27,804 nt of DNA from Oscillospiraceae bacterium (GTDB taxonomy: Bacteria; Bacillota; Clostridia; Oscillospirales; Ruminococcaceae), in NCBI GenBank assembly GCA_020024215.1, contig JAHHUC010000023.1, positions 1 through 27,804 of the forward strand. Direction: 5' to 3'. The notes under the pieces are model-generated. The model did not search any database. It was not told the DNA's origin and saw only the letters and a program-made list of their open reading frames with translations. Below, one piece after another: positions 1-7,087 of this stretch (position 1 is the first letter of the stretch; each line of letters opens with the position of its first letter). Position numbers and translations under genes: made by a program.

Positions 1-119
1 TGTCCCCACAATCCGATAGGCTGTGTTTCTTCTTCGTAGAGTATCAGGCAAGGGATATAATAATCTCCCTGCAATTTATACCACAAACCGTTGCTTTCAT
101 CAAAAATGTACTTGTCCAT
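1..119 (-). CDS. tnpV: TnpV family transposon-encoded protein, 5' part only (cut by window edge)
   Basis: The 39 codons visible read as a typical TnpV N-terminus: an aromatic, acidic start, then GLWYKLQGDYYIPC, an EEE stretch, and QPIGLWG running off the window. TnpV proteins are small (about 120 residues) and are found in clostridial mobilizable and integrative elements; their role in transposition is not well defined. The ATG at 119 is preceded by a GGAGG site about ten bases upstream on the minus strand, which fixes the start. The rest of the gene lies to the left of the window. An oriT-like motif follows about 150 bases upstream of its start, which fits the edge of a mobile element. Family assignment is from remembered TnpV sequences, not a search. 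Confidence 0.8.
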   Translation of the reverse strand, partial: MDKYIFDESNGLWYKLQGDYYIPCLILYEEETQPIGLWG

Positions 120-274
120 ATAATAAATCCTCCAGTATAATATATTCGCACATACGTCACAGTTCTCCGATTGCCACATGCTGTTATATCTTGTTATTAG
201 ATTTTCTTTCCCTTGTGTTTGCCCTTATCAGCTTCCAAGGGAAGAATAAAACAGTGTGAAATCGTATAATAAGT

Positions 275-317
275 TAAGGTGCGCATTTTGCGATAAACCC
301 TTTAGTTTCAAGGCTTT
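275..317 (-). other. oriT-like nick motif with inverted repeat
   Basis: On the minus strand the sequence AAATGCGCACCTTA (275-288) resembles the nick region of the IncQ/R1162 and pIP501/pGO1 oriT group (core TGCGC followed by CT). Nine bases before the TGCGC core lies an imperfect inverted repeat, AAAGCCTT / AAGGGTTT with a seven-base loop (295-317, one mismatch). An inverted repeat just 5' of the nick core is the arrangement in R1162. No relaxase gene is visible in the window, so this is an inference from the motif and its spacing. Confidence 0.35.
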
Positions 318-412
318 TGGAGGATTTTATTAAAACTTTGTGAGTGTTAATAACCACTTATAAAATTGTGGTTTTCAAATTCCAATTTATCAAACAGAAC
401 ACATAAACCAAT

Positions 413-440
413 AAAAGGACTGCAATGCAGTCCTTTTTTT
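413..440 (+). terminator. Rho-independent terminator
   Basis: AAAAGGACTGCA at 413-424 pairs with TGCAGTCCTTTT at 426-437, followed by a T run to 440. The effective stem is about ten pairs with a small loop. It reads best on the plus strand. No clear plus-strand gene precedes it. Confidence 0.75.
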
Positions 441-615
441 CTGTAATTTAAGGAAAGCTTTTAAGAATAGGCATAAACCGGCAAAAAGAGTAAAAGGGAT
501 TATTTAATATCCTTCCTAGTGACACAGCCGCATTTCCTGATAGTATTATCTTATGACCTTTCCATATAAAATCACTTATATTAAGACAAATGAGACTTGA
601 GCATATCAGTCTTTT

Positions 616-1164
616 TCATATTCTCTTTTCAGCTACCATCACATACGGAGAATCAGAAACATTTAAAAGCCTGTAAAGGTAGACATCAAATTCCTTTTTA
701 TCCACAGTCTTAAAATACTCCTGCAGCTCCTCCCCTTCTTTTTCTCCCTCCGGGTGTCCCGGATAAACTGCAATTCCCAAAACTCCCCCCTTTTTAAGAG
801 CAGCCATAGCATCTTTTACAGCTGTTATGGTGGTATCTCTCATGGTTGTGCGTGTCCTGTCTCCTCCGGGAAGAAATCCCAAATTGAACATTCCCCCATC
901 TATTTCATCCTTTACATACTTTCTGAAATTATGGTGACTGTCCAAAATAAGCTCTGCATTTGTCACATTATTTTCATCTAAAAGCTGTCTTGTCTGCCTT
1001 ATGGCATCCTCCTGAATATCAAAGGCATACACCCTGCCGTAAGGTGCCAGCGATGTTAAAAATAATGTATCTCTTCCTCTTCCCATTGTAAAATCACAAT
1101 AAATCCCATTTGGATTTGCCTTTTCTGCCATTATATCCTTTACAAATTTTAAAAATCCTACCAT
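616..1164 (-). CDS. mnmM: Class I SAM-dependent methyltransferase, MnmM/YtqB family (tRNA U34)
   Basis: A 182-residue protein with the compact fold of the YtqB family (once called rRNA methylase, PF06962). YtqB of Bacillus and its relatives is now known as MnmM, which methylates 5-aminomethyl-2-thiouridine at tRNA position 34. Visible marks are the SAM-binding segment CDFTMGRGRDTLFL, the acidic FDIQ that would bind the SAM ribose, the FNLGFLPGGDR segment typical of this family, and a GGVLGIAVYPGHPEGEKE stretch. I start it at the ATG at 1164, because AGAGG lies eight bases upstream. A GTG at 1206 extends the frame by 14 residues but has no ribosome binding site and overlaps the promoter. It is transcribed away from the marR gene. 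Family call is firm; the exact modification is inferred from orthology. Confidence 0.85.
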   Translation of the reverse strand: MVGFLKFVKDIMAEKANPNGIYCDFTMGRGRDTLFLTSLAPYGRVYAFDIQEDAIRQTRQLLDENNVTNAELILDSHHNFRKYVKDEIDGGMFNLGFLPGGDRTRTTMRDTTITAVKDAMAALKKGGVLGIAVYPGHPEGEKEGEELQEYFKTVDKKEFDVYLYRLLNVSDSPYVMVAEKRI

Positions 1165-1196
1165 ATGAATAACCTCTTTTGCTTTGGTTTTTAGAT

Positions 1197-1225
1197 ATAT
1201 TAGCACATATCATCAAATTTTTCAA
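1197..1225 (-). promoter_or_regulatory. SigA-type promoter for mnmM
   Basis: On the minus strand TTGAAA (1220-1225) is followed after 17 bases by TAATAT (1197-1202). Transcription would start near 1190, about 25 bases before the ATG at 1164. It is back to back with the marR promoter, with only 13 bases between the two -35 boxes. Confidence 0.7.
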
Positions 1226-1238
1226 CGAGACCGTCCTA

Positions 1239-1267
1239 TTGACAAAATGTGTAAAGCAGGCTAAAAT
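1239..1267 (+). promoter_or_regulatory. SigA-type promoter of the marR-ABC operon
   Basis: A consensus TTGACA (1239-1244), a 17-base spacer and TAAAAT (1262-1267). The MarR operator-like inverted repeat begins at the -10 box, so repressor binding would block polymerase. Confidence 0.85.
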
Positions 1268-1300
1268 AGTTGCATAAACAACTATTGCTTCTGCAACTAT
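1266..1300 (+). promoter_or_regulatory. Likely MarR operator: inverted repeat with an extra half-site
   Basis: ATAGTTG (1266-1272) and CAACTAT (1279-1285) form a perfect 7-bp inverted repeat with a six-base centre. A third half-site, GCAACTAT, lies at 1293-1300. The repeat overlaps the -10 box and the start of transcription and lies just before the marR gene, the usual arrangement for autorepression. Binding by this MarR is inferred. Confidence 0.7.
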
Positions 1301-1319
1301 TTATTAAGGAAGGTGCAGT

Positions 1320-1772
1320 ATGAAGGACCTAACAAGACTTGTCAGACTTTCAAACCAATATAAAAAATACATGACCAGAGATACAGACATAAAATGGAAT
1401 TACTGCAAATTCATTATGTTTATTTACAATCATGCAGGTGTTACACAGGATGAAACAGCCCTTGCTATGGGCATAGATAAAAGCAATGCGGCAAGACAGC
1501 TTTCTTCTATGGAACAGGATGGCTATATTGAAAGAAGGATTAAAAAGGATGATAAAAGAAGCTTGGAAATTTACCCGACGGATAAATTAAAGCTTGTATT
1601 CCCTTTTGTAAAAAATCTTTTGCTTTGCTGGGACAATTATGTTCAATCTGATTTGACAAAGGAGGAAATTGAAAGCCTCAATACAATAATTTCAAAAATG
1701 AAGAAAAGGGCTGATTGCTGGCAGGACCATGACTTTAAGCTTATGCCCTTTCCAAAGGAGCTGAAAAAATAG
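1320..1772 (+). CDS. MarR family transcriptional regulator
   Basis: A 150-residue winged-helix protein. The DNA-binding part runs from about residue 40 to 100: a helix with VTQDETALAMGID, the recognition helix KSNAARQLSSMEQDGYI, and the wing ERRIKKDDKRSLEIYPT, whose D-x-R pattern is typical of MarR. Flanking helices would form the dimer. The ATG follows AAGGAAGG by about six bases. The stop codon abuts the ATG of the first ABC gene, so the three genes form one operon. It is most likely an autorepressor of this exporter operon that responds to a small toxic compound; the ligand cannot be read from sequence. Confidence 0.9.
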   Translation: MKDLTRLVRLSNQYKKYMTRDTDIKWNYCKFIMFIYNHAGVTQDETALAMGIDKSNAARQLSSMEQDGYIERRIKKDDKRSLEIYPTDKLKLVFPFVKNLLLCWDNYVQSDLTKEEIESLNTIISKMKKRADCWQDHDFKLMPFPKELKK

Positions 1773-3497
1773 ATGAAATTTCTTCTTCAATATTTAAAGC
1801 CCTATAAATATAGGATAGCTTTGGGTATTATGATAAAATTTACAGGAACATATATGGAGCTTTTGATTCCTTTGCTGCTTTCACACATCATTGACAACAT
1901 TGTTCCGCTTAAATCCACAAGGGATATACTTCTGTGGGGAGTTTTTATGATTGCTGCATCAATAGCGGCGCTTTTGCTTAACATATTGGCAAACTGCATG
2001 GCATCAAAGGTGGCGATGCTGGTTTCCAAAAAGCTGAGAAGCGACACCTTCAAAAAGGTATTGAATCTATCCTGTGCCCAGCTTGATGACATTTCCATCC
2101 CCTCAGCCATATCAAGGCTTACATCTGACACATATGAGCTGCACAAATTCATAGGTCTTGCACAGCGAAAGGGTGCGAGGGCGCCTTTTTTGCTTATTGT
2201 AGGGCTTATTATAACCTTTTATCTGGACTGGCATCTGGCGCTGGTGCTTTTTTCAGTCCTTCCCGTGCTGGCCTCCATAATTTTCTTTGTATATTCCAAG
2301 GGTATCCCGCTTTTTAAAGAAAGCCGCAGAGCAGGAGATGAAATGGTTCTTTCAGTGCGCGAAAACATAACCGGCGCCAGAGTTATAAAGGCCCTTTCAA
2401 AAAAAGATTATGAAAACAGCAAATTCCAAAATGTAAACAAAAATGTAAGGGACAAAAACTATCGTGCCGAGCTTATAATGTCGGCAACAGGCCCCACAAT
2501 GAGCTGGTTTTTGAATATGGGCATGGCAATGGTGCTTTTGGCAGGTGCTTTTCTGGTCAATTCCCAAAAAAGCACATCAGGCTCCATAATAGCCTTTTTA
2601 AGCTATTTTACCATAATATTGAATGCTCTTATGGCAATTACCAGAATTTTTGTAAGATATTCAAAGGCATTGGCAGCAGCTTCAAGAATAAAGGAGGTTC
2701 TTGACAAGCAGCCCCAGATAATAAAGGAGCAGACAGAGGATAAAAGTTCCCCCTATCATCTGGAATTTAACAATGTCAGCTTTTCCTATGAAAAATCATC
2801 CCCAAATATAGAAAACATATCCTTCGCTTTAAAAAGAGGAGAAACCCTGGGAATAATCGGCGAGACCGGCTGTGGAAAGACCACCATAATAAACCTGCTT
2901 TTGAGATTTTATGACGCCGACAGCGGAGAAATAATGATAGACGGAAAAAATATAAGAGGCTTTGAGCCAAAAGAGCTGCGGCAGAAATTCGGAACAGTTT
3001 TTCAAAACGATTTTCTTTATTCCAACAGCATAAGGGAAAATATCAGCTTTGGCAGAAACATAGATGAAAAAGCCATAATGAACGCCGCAAAAATGGCTCA
3101 GGCAAAGGAATTTATTGATAATATGCCGGATGGAATAAACCATCAGCTTTCAATCAGGGGAAACAATCTCAGCGGAGGTCAGAAGCAGCGTGTGCTTTTA
3201 TCCCGTGCATTTGCAAAAAATCCGGAAATACTTATTTTGGATGATTCCTCCAGCGCACTTGATTATAAAACAGATGCTATGGTGAGAAAGGAAATAAGGG
3301 AAAACTTTTCTCAGACCACAAAAATAATAATTGCCCAAAGGATAACCTCGATAATGGACTCTGACCTGATACTGGTTTTGGAAAACGGAAAGAATGTCGG
3401 CTTGGGCACACATTCTCAGCTTTTGAAAAGCTGCAAAATTTACAAGGACATATATGATGTTCAAATTGGCGAAGGAAGTGAAAAATTAGATGCCTGA
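1773..3497 (+). CDS. ABC exporter half-transporter with degenerate ATP site (heterodimer subunit 1)
   Basis: A 574-residue membrane-ATPase fusion. Six membrane helices fill residues 1 to about 300 and the nucleotide-binding domain lies at about 328-565. Walker A is GETGCGKT (363-370), the Q-loop FQNDF (410-414), and the signature a canonical LSGGQ (466-470). Walker B ILILD (486-490) is followed by Asp491 where the catalytic Glu is expected, and the switch residue is Gln522 (IIAQR) instead of His. Both changes are the known pattern of the TM287-type subunit of heterodimeric exporters (TM287/288, BmrCD, LmrCD), where this site binds but barely hydrolyses ATP. It starts right at the end of marR, and its last eight bases overlap the partner gene. 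Substrate is unknown; the MarR neighbour suggests drug or toxin efflux. Confidence 0.92.
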   Translation: MKFLLQYLKPYKYRIALGIMIKFTGTYMELLIPLLLSHIIDNIVPLKSTRDILLWGVFMIAASIAALLLNILANCMASKVAMLVSKKLRSDTFKKVLNLSCAQLDDISIPSAISRLTSDTYELHKFIGLAQRKGARAPFLLIVGLIITFYLDWHLALVLFSVLPVLASIIFFVYSKGIPLFKESRRAGDEMVLSVRENITGARVIKALSKKDYENSKFQNVNKNVRDKNYRAELIMSATGPTMSWFLNMGMAMVLLAGAFLVNSQKSTSGSIIAFLSYFTIILNALMAITRIFVRYSKALAAASRIKEVLDKQPQIIKEQTEDKSSPYHLEFNNVSFSYEKSSPNIENISFALKRGETLGIIGETGCGKTTIINLLLRFYDADSGEIMIDGKNIRGFEPKELRQKFGTVFQNDFLYSNSIRENISFGRNIDEKAIMNAAKMAQAKEFIDNMPDGINHQLSIRGNNLSGGQKQRVLLSRAFAKNPEILILDDSSSALDYKTDAMVRKEIRENFSQTTKIIIAQRITSIMDSDLILVLENGKNVGLGTHSQLLKSCKIYKDIYDVQIGEGSEKLDA

Positions 3498-5277
3498 TAT
3501 GAAGCAGAACAATCAATCAGCCCCATCGGCATATCAAAAGGGCAGAAAAGCAAAAATTTTAAAAAGGCTTTTCAAATATGCTGCAAGCAATCCCTTAATG
3601 CTCGCCTGTGCAATTTTTATGGCGGTCATAGGCAACATTCTCATGCTGCTCAGCCCAAAGCTAAACGGAATTGTGCTGGATACCATAGGTGTAAATATGA
3701 CCGATTCTGATTTTCAAAAGGTCTTTTATTATGTATTTCTAATAATATTGATAAGTACCGTTTCCTCAGTTATGTCCTATTTTCTGGATATAACTATGGT
3801 GAAAATAAGTCAGAATGTTATATACACTCTGCGAGATGAGGCATTTCAGAAGCTTTCCAAGCTGCCGGTGGGATATTTTGACACGCACAGAACAGGCGAC
3901 ATAATAAGCCGGTTTTCCTACGATGTTGAAACCGTGGGGGAAACACTATGTCAGGATGTGGTTTATATAGCAACCTCCGCAATAGGAATAATAGGCTCCT
4001 TTGTGATGATGCTGACCATCTCCCCCATGCTTATCACAGTGTTTGTATTCACACTTCCCATGTCCTTTTTTATAGCCTTTAAAAAGAGCAAAAACGTAAG
4101 GCCGCTTTTCAGAAAGCGCTCTGCAAAATTAGGTCAGCTGAACGGCTTTATGGAGGAAATAATTTCCGGCACAAAAACCATAAAGGCATATAACTGTGAA
4201 AGCAGCACCTATGAGGTTTTTGAAGAGAAAAACAACGAGGCAGTGACTGCGCATTACAATGCCGACTATATGGCAGGAACAATAGGTCCGTCGGTGAATT
4301 TTGTAAACAATATATCAATGGCACTTATAGGCATATTTGGAGCTATCCTCTTTCTTTTTAACCTTACAAGCATAGGAAGCCTTTCCAGCTTTATTCTCTA
4401 TTCCAGAAAATTTTCAGGCCCCTTGAATGAAATAGCCAATATAATGAGCGAAATTCAATCAGCCATATCTGCATCTGAAAGAATCTTCTTTCTGTTGGAT
4501 GAAAAGGAGGAGATAGCAGACAGGGAAAATGCCGTAAGCCTGGAAAATCCCAATGGTGATGTAAGCTTTAAAAATGTGAGCTTCGGATATGAAAAGGACA
4601 AGGAAATTATACATGGACTTTCCTTTGACGCACCAAGAGGAAGCCTTATAGCAATAGCAGGCCCCACAGGAGCCGGAAAAACCACCATAATAAATCTGCT
4701 AATGCGTTTTTATGAAGCCGATGGCGGCTCCATAACCTTAGATCAGACGGATATAAGGGATATAACCACAAAATCGCTGAGAAAAGCCTTTGCAATGGTT
4801 TTGCAGGAGACATGGCTGTTTAAGGGCACAGTTTATGAAAATATATCCTACGGCAAGGAGGGCGCCACCTTAGATGAGGTAAAAAAAGCTTGTCGTGACG
4901 CCAATATTGATACCTTTATCCAGTCTCTTCCCAACGGATATGACACAATAATAAGCGAGGACGGAGAAAACATATCCCAGGGTCAAAAACAGCTTCTCAC
5001 AATAGCAAGAGCCATGCTTTTGGATGCAAATATGCTTATTTTGGATGAAGCTACCTCCAATGTGGATACTTTGACTGAAATAAAAATCCAAAGCGCCATG
5101 AGAAATCTTATGAAGAATAAAACCTGCTTTGTAATTGCCCATCGTCTTTCCACCATAAAAAATGCCGACACCATATTGGTTGTAAGAAATGGGGAAATAG
5201 AGGAGCAGGGCAGCCATGAGGAGCTTTTAAAGAAAAACGGCTTTTACGCCTCACTTTATAATTCAAGATTTGCATAG
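3490..5277 (+). CDS. ABC exporter half-transporter with catalytic Walker B (heterodimer subunit 2)
   Basis: A 595-residue half-transporter with a cytoplasmic N-terminal tail of about 30 residues, six membrane helices to about 330, and an ATPase domain at about 356-590. Walker A is GPTGAGKT (391-398), Walker B MLILDE with catalytic Glu520, and the switch His is present (IAHR, His551). Its signature is ISQGQ (495-499) instead of LSGGQ. This complements subunit 1: the site formed by this Walker B and the partner's LSGGQ is catalytic, while the other site pairs Asp491 with the weak ISQGQ. The ATG at 3490 follows an AAGGAAG site and overlaps the upstream stop, so translation is likely coupled. It is followed by a strong terminator. 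Confidence 0.92.
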   Translation: MPDMKQNNQSAPSAYQKGRKAKILKRLFKYAASNPLMLACAIFMAVIGNILMLLSPKLNGIVLDTIGVNMTDSDFQKVFYYVFLIILISTVSSVMSYFLDITMVKISQNVIYTLRDEAFQKLSKLPVGYFDTHRTGDIISRFSYDVETVGETLCQDVVYIATSAIGIIGSFVMMLTISPMLITVFVFTLPMSFFIAFKKSKNVRPLFRKRSAKLGQLNGFMEEIISGTKTIKAYNCESSTYEVFEEKNNEAVTAHYNADYMAGTIGPSVNFVNNISMALIGIFGAILFLFNLTSIGSLSSFILYSRKFSGPLNEIANIMSEIQSAISASERIFFLLDEKEEIADRENAVSLENPNGDVSFKNVSFGYEKDKEIIHGLSFDAPRGSLIAIAGPTGAGKTTIINLLMRFYEADGGSITLDQTDIRDITTKSLRKAFAMVLQETWLFKGTVYENISYGKEGATLDEVKKACRDANIDTFIQSLPNGYDTIISEDGENISQGQKQLLTIARAMLLDANMLILDEATSNVDTLTEIKIQSAMRNLMKNKTCFVIAHRLSTIKNADTILVVRNGEIEEQGSHEELLKKNGFYASLYNSRFA

Positions 5278-5280
5278 CAA

Positions 5281-5319
5281 AAAGGCCTTCAGGATGCTTT
5301 TATCCTGAAAGCCTTTTTT
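5281..5319. terminator. Bidirectional Rho-independent terminator
   Basis: Arms at 5281-5295 and 5302-5316 form a 15-bp stem with a single mismatch and a six-base loop. A T run follows on the plus strand and an A run precedes it, so it can serve both the ABC operon and the converging FAD dehydrogenase gene that ends at 5328. Confidence 0.9.
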
Positions 5320-5327
5320 AAATTTTT

Positions 5328-6719
5328 TTACCTTGCCAGCTTTCTTCCCATCAGAACACCCATTATAGATGCCATCATAAGTCCTCTTGTCCAGCCGCTG
5401 GAATCTCCCAGACAGTGCAAGTTTTCAATATTTGTGTCAAAATCCTTATCCATCCTTACCCTGTTGGAATAAAACTTCAATTCCGGTGAATAGAGCAGAG
5501 TTTCTGTTGAGGCAAAGCCGGGGACAACCACATCCACCGCCTGCATAAAATTGATAATATTCATCATAGCCCTGTATGGCATGGCGGCAGTAATATCTCC
5601 TGCAACTGCATCAGGGAGTGTGGGCTTTAAATTAGAGCGTGAAAGCTCCTTCTGCCAGGTTCTCTTTCCTTCTAAAATATCGCCGAACCTCTGCACCAGA
5701 ATGTGTCCGCCGCCCAGCATATTGGTCAATTCCCCCACCTTTTGAGCATATTCTATGGGCTGATTGAAGGGCACTGTAAAATTGTGCGAGCAAAGGACAG
5801 CCAGATTGGTGTTGCTTGATTTTAACTCCTTATAGGAATGTCCGTTTACAACAGCTAAATCATTGTCATAGTTCTCCTGACTTACAAATCCGCCGGGATT
5901 CTGGCAGAAGGTTCTCACCTTGTTTTTAAAGGGCTTGGGATAGCCTATCAGCTTGGATTCATAGAGCACATTGTTCACATACTCCATGATTTCATTTCTG
6001 ACCTCCACCCGGACGCCTATATCAACAGTTCCCGGCTCGTGGGCAATGTCATGCTCTGCACATATCTTTTCCAACCAGTCTGCCCCTCTTCTGCCGGTTG
6101 CAACCACAACCTTTTGGGCATCTATCCTTATTTCCTCATCCTTTTTGCGAATTATTGCACCTGAGCATCTGCCGTTTTCAATAATAAGATTTTCGCAGGC
6201 ATAGCCGAATATAAGCTCTACACCCTTATCTATCAGATACTGCTCAATTTTGTAATAGATTTCCTGAGCCTTTTCGGTTCCCAGATGTCTTATAGGGCAA
6301 TCAACCAGCTTTAAGCCTGCCATAATTGCCCTTTTTCTTATTTCCTTTACATCATCGCCCTGATTGATTCCCTCAATTTTTTCTCCTGCACCAAATTCAA
6401 GATAAATTTTGTCGGTATAGTCAATGACGGCTTGAGCCTGCTCCTCACCTATAAGCTCAGGAAGATCTCCGCCCACCTCATAGTTTAAGGAAAGCTTTCC
6501 GTCAGAAAATGCACCCGCTCCGGAAAAGCCTGTGGTGATGTGGCAGTAAGGCTTGCAATTTACGCACATATTTGTCTTGCTTTTAGGACATACTCTCTTT
6601 TCAATGGGCACGCCCTTTTCAACAATAGTTATTTTTTTTGTTGAATTGTTTCTTATCATCTCTATGGCGGTGAAAATCCCCGCAGGGCCTGCACCTATGA
6701 TAAGTACATCTGTTTTCAT
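5328..6719 (-). CDS. FAD-dependent dehydrogenase (COG2509 family), function unassigned
   Basis: A 463-residue flavoprotein. The N-terminal Rossmann motif is VLIIGAGPAGIFTAIE (Gly9, Gly11, Gly14), and a second FAD-contacting stretch is VVVATGRRGADWL. The family mark is a cysteine cluster, Cys44-x7-Cys52-x2-Cys55-x3-Cys59, followed by TGFSGAGAFSDGKLS. The C-terminal LHCLGDSSGWTRGLMMASIMG segment is the FAD-binding end. The reaction is not known for this family; NAD(P)H oxidation is a common guess. The cysteines could hold a metal or an Fe-S cluster. I start at the ATG at 6719, because GGAGG lies eleven bases upstream; a GTG at 6752 precedes that site and is unlikely. The substrate is open. Confidence 0.85.
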   Translation of the reverse strand: MKTDVLIIGAGPAGIFTAIEMIRNNSTKKITIVEKGVPIEKRVCPKSKTNMCVNCKPYCHITTGFSGAGAFSDGKLSLNYEVGGDLPELIGEEQAQAVIDYTDKIYLEFGAGEKIEGINQGDDVKEIRKRAIMAGLKLVDCPIRHLGTEKAQEIYYKIEQYLIDKGVELIFGYACENLIIENGRCSGAIIRKKDEEIRIDAQKVVVATGRRGADWLEKICAEHDIAHEPGTVDIGVRVEVRNEIMEYVNNVLYESKLIGYPKPFKNKVRTFCQNPGGFVSQENYDNDLAVVNGHSYKELKSSNTNLAVLCSHNFTVPFNQPIEYAQKVGELTNMLGGGHILVQRFGDILEGKRTWQKELSRSNLKPTLPDAVAGDITAAMPYRAMMNIINFMQAVDVVVPGFASTETLLYSPELKFYSNRVRMDKDFDTNIENLHCLGDSSGWTRGLMMASIMGVLMGRKLAR

Positions 6720-7087
6720 ATTTTTAAGTCCCTCCTTGCTGTTTTGCCGCACCTGTCAAATACATAAATATAAAGCCGTAAAATAAAAGCGGCATAAAAG
6801 CTTAATCTCATTTTAAAAAATTCAAGCCTTTTTTATTGTCAGAACAGATGACGAATACTGCCGTCTTGTATTTTTCCTTATGCAGAATTATCCAAAGACA
6901 GCTTTAAAAAGGCTATCTGATAAAAGGCTGTAATTTAAGCAAATCGCTTTTAGGCTTTTGCTTTTAAAGCCTTGCAAAAATAGCCTTTTTACGCAAAAGA
7001 AATGCACCTTTGGAAAATGATGAGCCAACCTTTTTAATAAGCCCCTTTGCCTTCGGGCATTTAAGTTTGTAAAAGCATCCTGATTTT
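6720..7087. other. Gene-free 368-base spacer with inverted repeats
   Basis: No convincing gene. An open frame of 74 codons on the minus strand (6888-7112) overlaps the methyltransferase gene, lacks a ribosome binding site and has no recognisable domain. The stretch holds a nested inverted repeat (6906-6990), a small UUCG-loop hairpin near 7049-7060, and a GCCG/CGGC repeat near 6775-6793. It could be a dispersed repeat, a structured RNA or a decayed element. I could not find a clear promoter for the FAD dehydrogenase gene. Confidence 0.5.
6906..6990. repeat. Nested inverted repeat
   Basis: Outer arms AAAAAGGCTAT (6906-6916) and ATAGCCTTTTT (6980-6990) are perfectly complementary over 11 bases. 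Inside, AGGCTTT (6952-6958) pairs with AAAGCCT (6966-6972) across a seven-base loop. AGGCT-type words recur throughout. On the minus strand the outer stem is followed by a short gap, not a T run, so it is not a plain terminator. Confidence 0.65.

Larger units (their letters stand above)
120..615. other. Gene-free stretch, probable edge of a mobile element
   Basis: I see no convincing gene here. It holds the ribosome binding site of the TnpV gene, an oriT-like nick motif with adjacent inverted repeat (275-317), a plus-strand terminator (413-440), and a weak AT-rich hairpin near 493-515 that may end the mnmM transcript on the minus strand. An open frame at 23-259 on the plus strand is antisense to TnpV and has no coding character. 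The terminator has no visible plus-strand gene in front of it, so it may belong to a lost or short transcript. Confidence 0.5.

Noticed and set aside
23..259. 78-codon plus-strand open frame at the left edge
   Set aside because: It is antisense to the TnpV start and continues into AT-rich spacer; no ribosome binding site and no recognisable domain.
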